Source: Agromyces agglutinans
GTDB lineage: Bacteria > Actinomycetota > Actinomycetes > Actinomycetales > Microbacteriaceae
DNA: 64,000 bases
Assembly: GCF_009647605.1 (NCBI RefSeq)
Contig: NZ_WJIF01000001.1
Location: 169,655-233,654, forward strand
Direction: 5' to 3'
Shown: piece by piece, positions 62,964-64,000 of the stretch
Layout of the letters: every line of letters begins with the position of its first letter
How positions within the stretch are numbered: position 1 is the stretch's first letter
Made by a program: the position numbers and the translations under genes
Notes under the pieces: generated by a model
The model's input: the letters and a program-made list of their open reading frames with translations, nothing else
The model's database searches: none
Told to the model about the DNA's origin: nothing

Positions 62964-63920
62964 ATGGCCCGCGCGTCGCGACCGCTCCGCACGTTCGCCC
63001 TCCGCCTCGGCGGTGCGGTGTTCGTGCTGTGGGCGGTCGCGACACTGACGTTCTTCGCCATCCACCTGGTGCCGGGCGACCCCGCGCAGGCCATCCTCGG
63101 CGGTCCGGGTTCGCAGGCCTCGCAGGAGGCTCTCGATCGCGTGCGCGCCGACTACGGCCTCGACCAGCCGCTGCTCGCGCAGTACGCCGCGATGCTGGGG
63201 CGCCTCGTGACGGGCGACCTGGGCACCTCGTACTCGCTGAAGACCCCCGTCGCCGCCGTGATCGGCGGGCAGCTGGTCGGGACGCTGACGCTCGCGCTGC
63301 TCGCCCTCGTCGTCGCGTGGGCCCTCGCGATCGGCCTGGCGCTCTGGTCGACCGCACCCGGGCGTACGGCCCGTGCGGTCTCGGGTGCGGTCGAACTGAC
63401 CGCGGCCGCGCTGCCGCACTTCTGGCTCGCCACCGTGCTGATCGCGGTGTTCTCGACGGGTCTCGGCTGGCTGCCGCCGGTGGCCAACGGCGCGGCATCC
63501 GGTCTGGTGCTGCCCGTGATCACGCTCGCCGTGCCGCTCGCGGGGTTCCTCGCGCAGCTCATGCGCGAACACCTGCTCGACGCGCTGGAACAGCCGTTCA
63601 CGGTGTCGGCGCTGGCCCGCGGCGAGACGGGCGCGGGCATCCGTCTGCGGCACGCCCTCCGGCACGCCGCGATCCCGGCAGTGCACCTGTCGGGGTGGGC
63701 GGTCGGCTACCTCATCTCGGGGGCCGTCGTCGTCGAGACGATCTTCGCCCGGCCGGGCCTCGGCCGCACGCTCCTGCGCGCGACCGAGCTGCGCGACGTG
63801 CCCGTCGTGATGGGCGTCGTGCTCGTCGTGGCCGTCGTCTACGTCGTGCTCACCGTCGTCACCGACGTCGTGGCCGGGGTGGCCGACCCGCGGTTGCGCC
63901 GGGGCGGGAGCACCGCATGA
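62964..63920 (+). CDS. ABC transporter permease (DppB/OppB type)
   Basis: Inner-membrane permease of 318 aa. Membrane helices at about residues 10-32, 98-120, 133-155, 173-195, 235-258 and 283-305. The LVPGDPAQAI segment after helix 1 and the EAA loop RGETGAGIRLRHALRHAAIP identify the binding-protein-dependent permease with a long first periplasmic loop. ATG at 62964, 4 bp after the binding-protein stop. Its own stop overlaps the next ATG by 4 bp. Confidence 0.95.
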   Translation: MARASRPLRTFALRLGGAVFVLWAVATLTFFAIHLVPGDPAQAILGGPGSQASQEALDRVRADYGLDQPLLAQYAAMLGRLVTGDLGTSYSLKTPVAAVIGGQLVGTLTLALLALVVAWALAIGLALWSTAPGRTARAVSGAVELTAAALPHFWLATVLIAVFSTGLGWLPPVANGAASGLVLPVITLAVPLAGFLAQLMREHLLDALEQPFTVSALARGETGAGIRLRHALRHAAIPAVHLSGWAVGYLISGAVVVETIFARPGLGRTLLRATELRDVPVVMGVVLVVAVVYVVLTVVTDVVAGVADPRLRRGGSTA

Positions 63921-64000
63921 GCGACGTCGAACTGCGCAGCCGCGCCGCAGCCGTCGGCCCGGAGTGCGGCCGCGCGTCGGCCCTCGGCGCCGGCACCCGG
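63917..64000 (+). CDS. Second ABC permease, N-terminal fragment (window edge)
   Basis: ATG at 63917 overlaps the stop of the DppB-type permease by 4 bp (ATGA). Twenty-eight codons of hydrophilic N-terminus are visible (MSDVELRSRAAAVGPECG...). By position it should be the DppC/OppC-type permease; the sequence visible cannot prove this. Confidence 0.6.
   Translation, partial: MSDVELRSRAAAVGPECGRASALGAGTR

Overview
The window is about 64 kb of very GC-rich (roughly 70 percent) actinobacterial chromosome. The combination of a Pup/PafBC-associated locus, DUF3097, DUF3099, DUF4031 and DUF4233 proteins, an imuA-imuB-dnaE2 mutasome with a mycobacterial-type LexA box, a translational T-box ahead of ileS, and nearly exclusive G/C third positions points to Microbacteriaceae (Agromyces/Microbacterium-like). 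The genus is inference. Almost all of it reads as core housekeeping chromosome: no phage, IS element, plasmid or CRISPR signal was seen. Both ends cut through genes (a WYL regulator on the left, an ABC permease on the right).

Layout. 1-7 kb: a leftward cluster HAD phosphatase > trmI > lipoprotein FKBP > WYL/PafB regulator, flanked by a rightward PAC2 protein and then leftward uppP and an M20 peptidase. 7.1-15.2 kb: tRNA-Leu(GAG), an imine-reductase-like oxidoreductase, then the SOS mutasome imuA-imuB-dnaE2 behind a perfect LexA box, and DUF3097. 15.2-26 kb: a ferritin-like/VIT1 metal transporter, an Lrp regulator with its own operator, an SF2 helicase, an SGNH hydrolase, a D,D-carboxypeptidase with a SpoU methyltransferase, a sirtuin, a glycosyltransferase/hydrolase pair and a DEDD exonuclease. 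26-36 kb: rpmE2, an ABC ATPase, divergent glgA(glgM)/glgC with serB, fabG, the DUF3099/small protein/SURF1 operon, an ABC-F ATPase and an AlkZ-like winged-helix protein. 36-43.4 kb: YceI, GH3 hexosaminidase, an APF-like cell-wall protein, an MpaB-like oxygenase with an Lrp regulator, small membrane proteins, VOC/TetR and tRNA-Ala(GGC). 43.5-54 kb: the leftward translation/biosynthesis operon rplU-rpmA-obgE-proB-proA-small membrane protein-nadD-Pro/Ala-rich membrane protein-rsfS, then DUF4031, rne/rng and VKOR. 54.7-60.5 kb: leftward ileS-folC-DUF4233-ndk behind a T-box. 60.5-64 kb: a TetR regulator divergent from a peptide/nickel-type ABC importer (binding protein, permease, start of a second permease).

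The most useful signals beyond ordinary gene content are: the LexA-controlled mutasome with a catalytically dead ImuB; a perfect 21-bp inverted repeat (16527-16629) in the only gene-free stretch longer than 300 bp; an Lrp operator; an in-frame hexapeptide repeat at the end of the 60.5 kb TetR protein; a strongly over-represented heptamer GGATGCC/GGCATCC that often uses otherwise rare codons; and a recurring promoter layout (TAGACT-like -10, 6-8 nt, then ATG/GTG) that predicts many leaderless mRNAs. I found no clearly new multi-gene system. The best candidates for undescribed biology are the DUF3099/CxxH small-protein/SURF1 operon and the membrane protein translated between nadD and rsfS.
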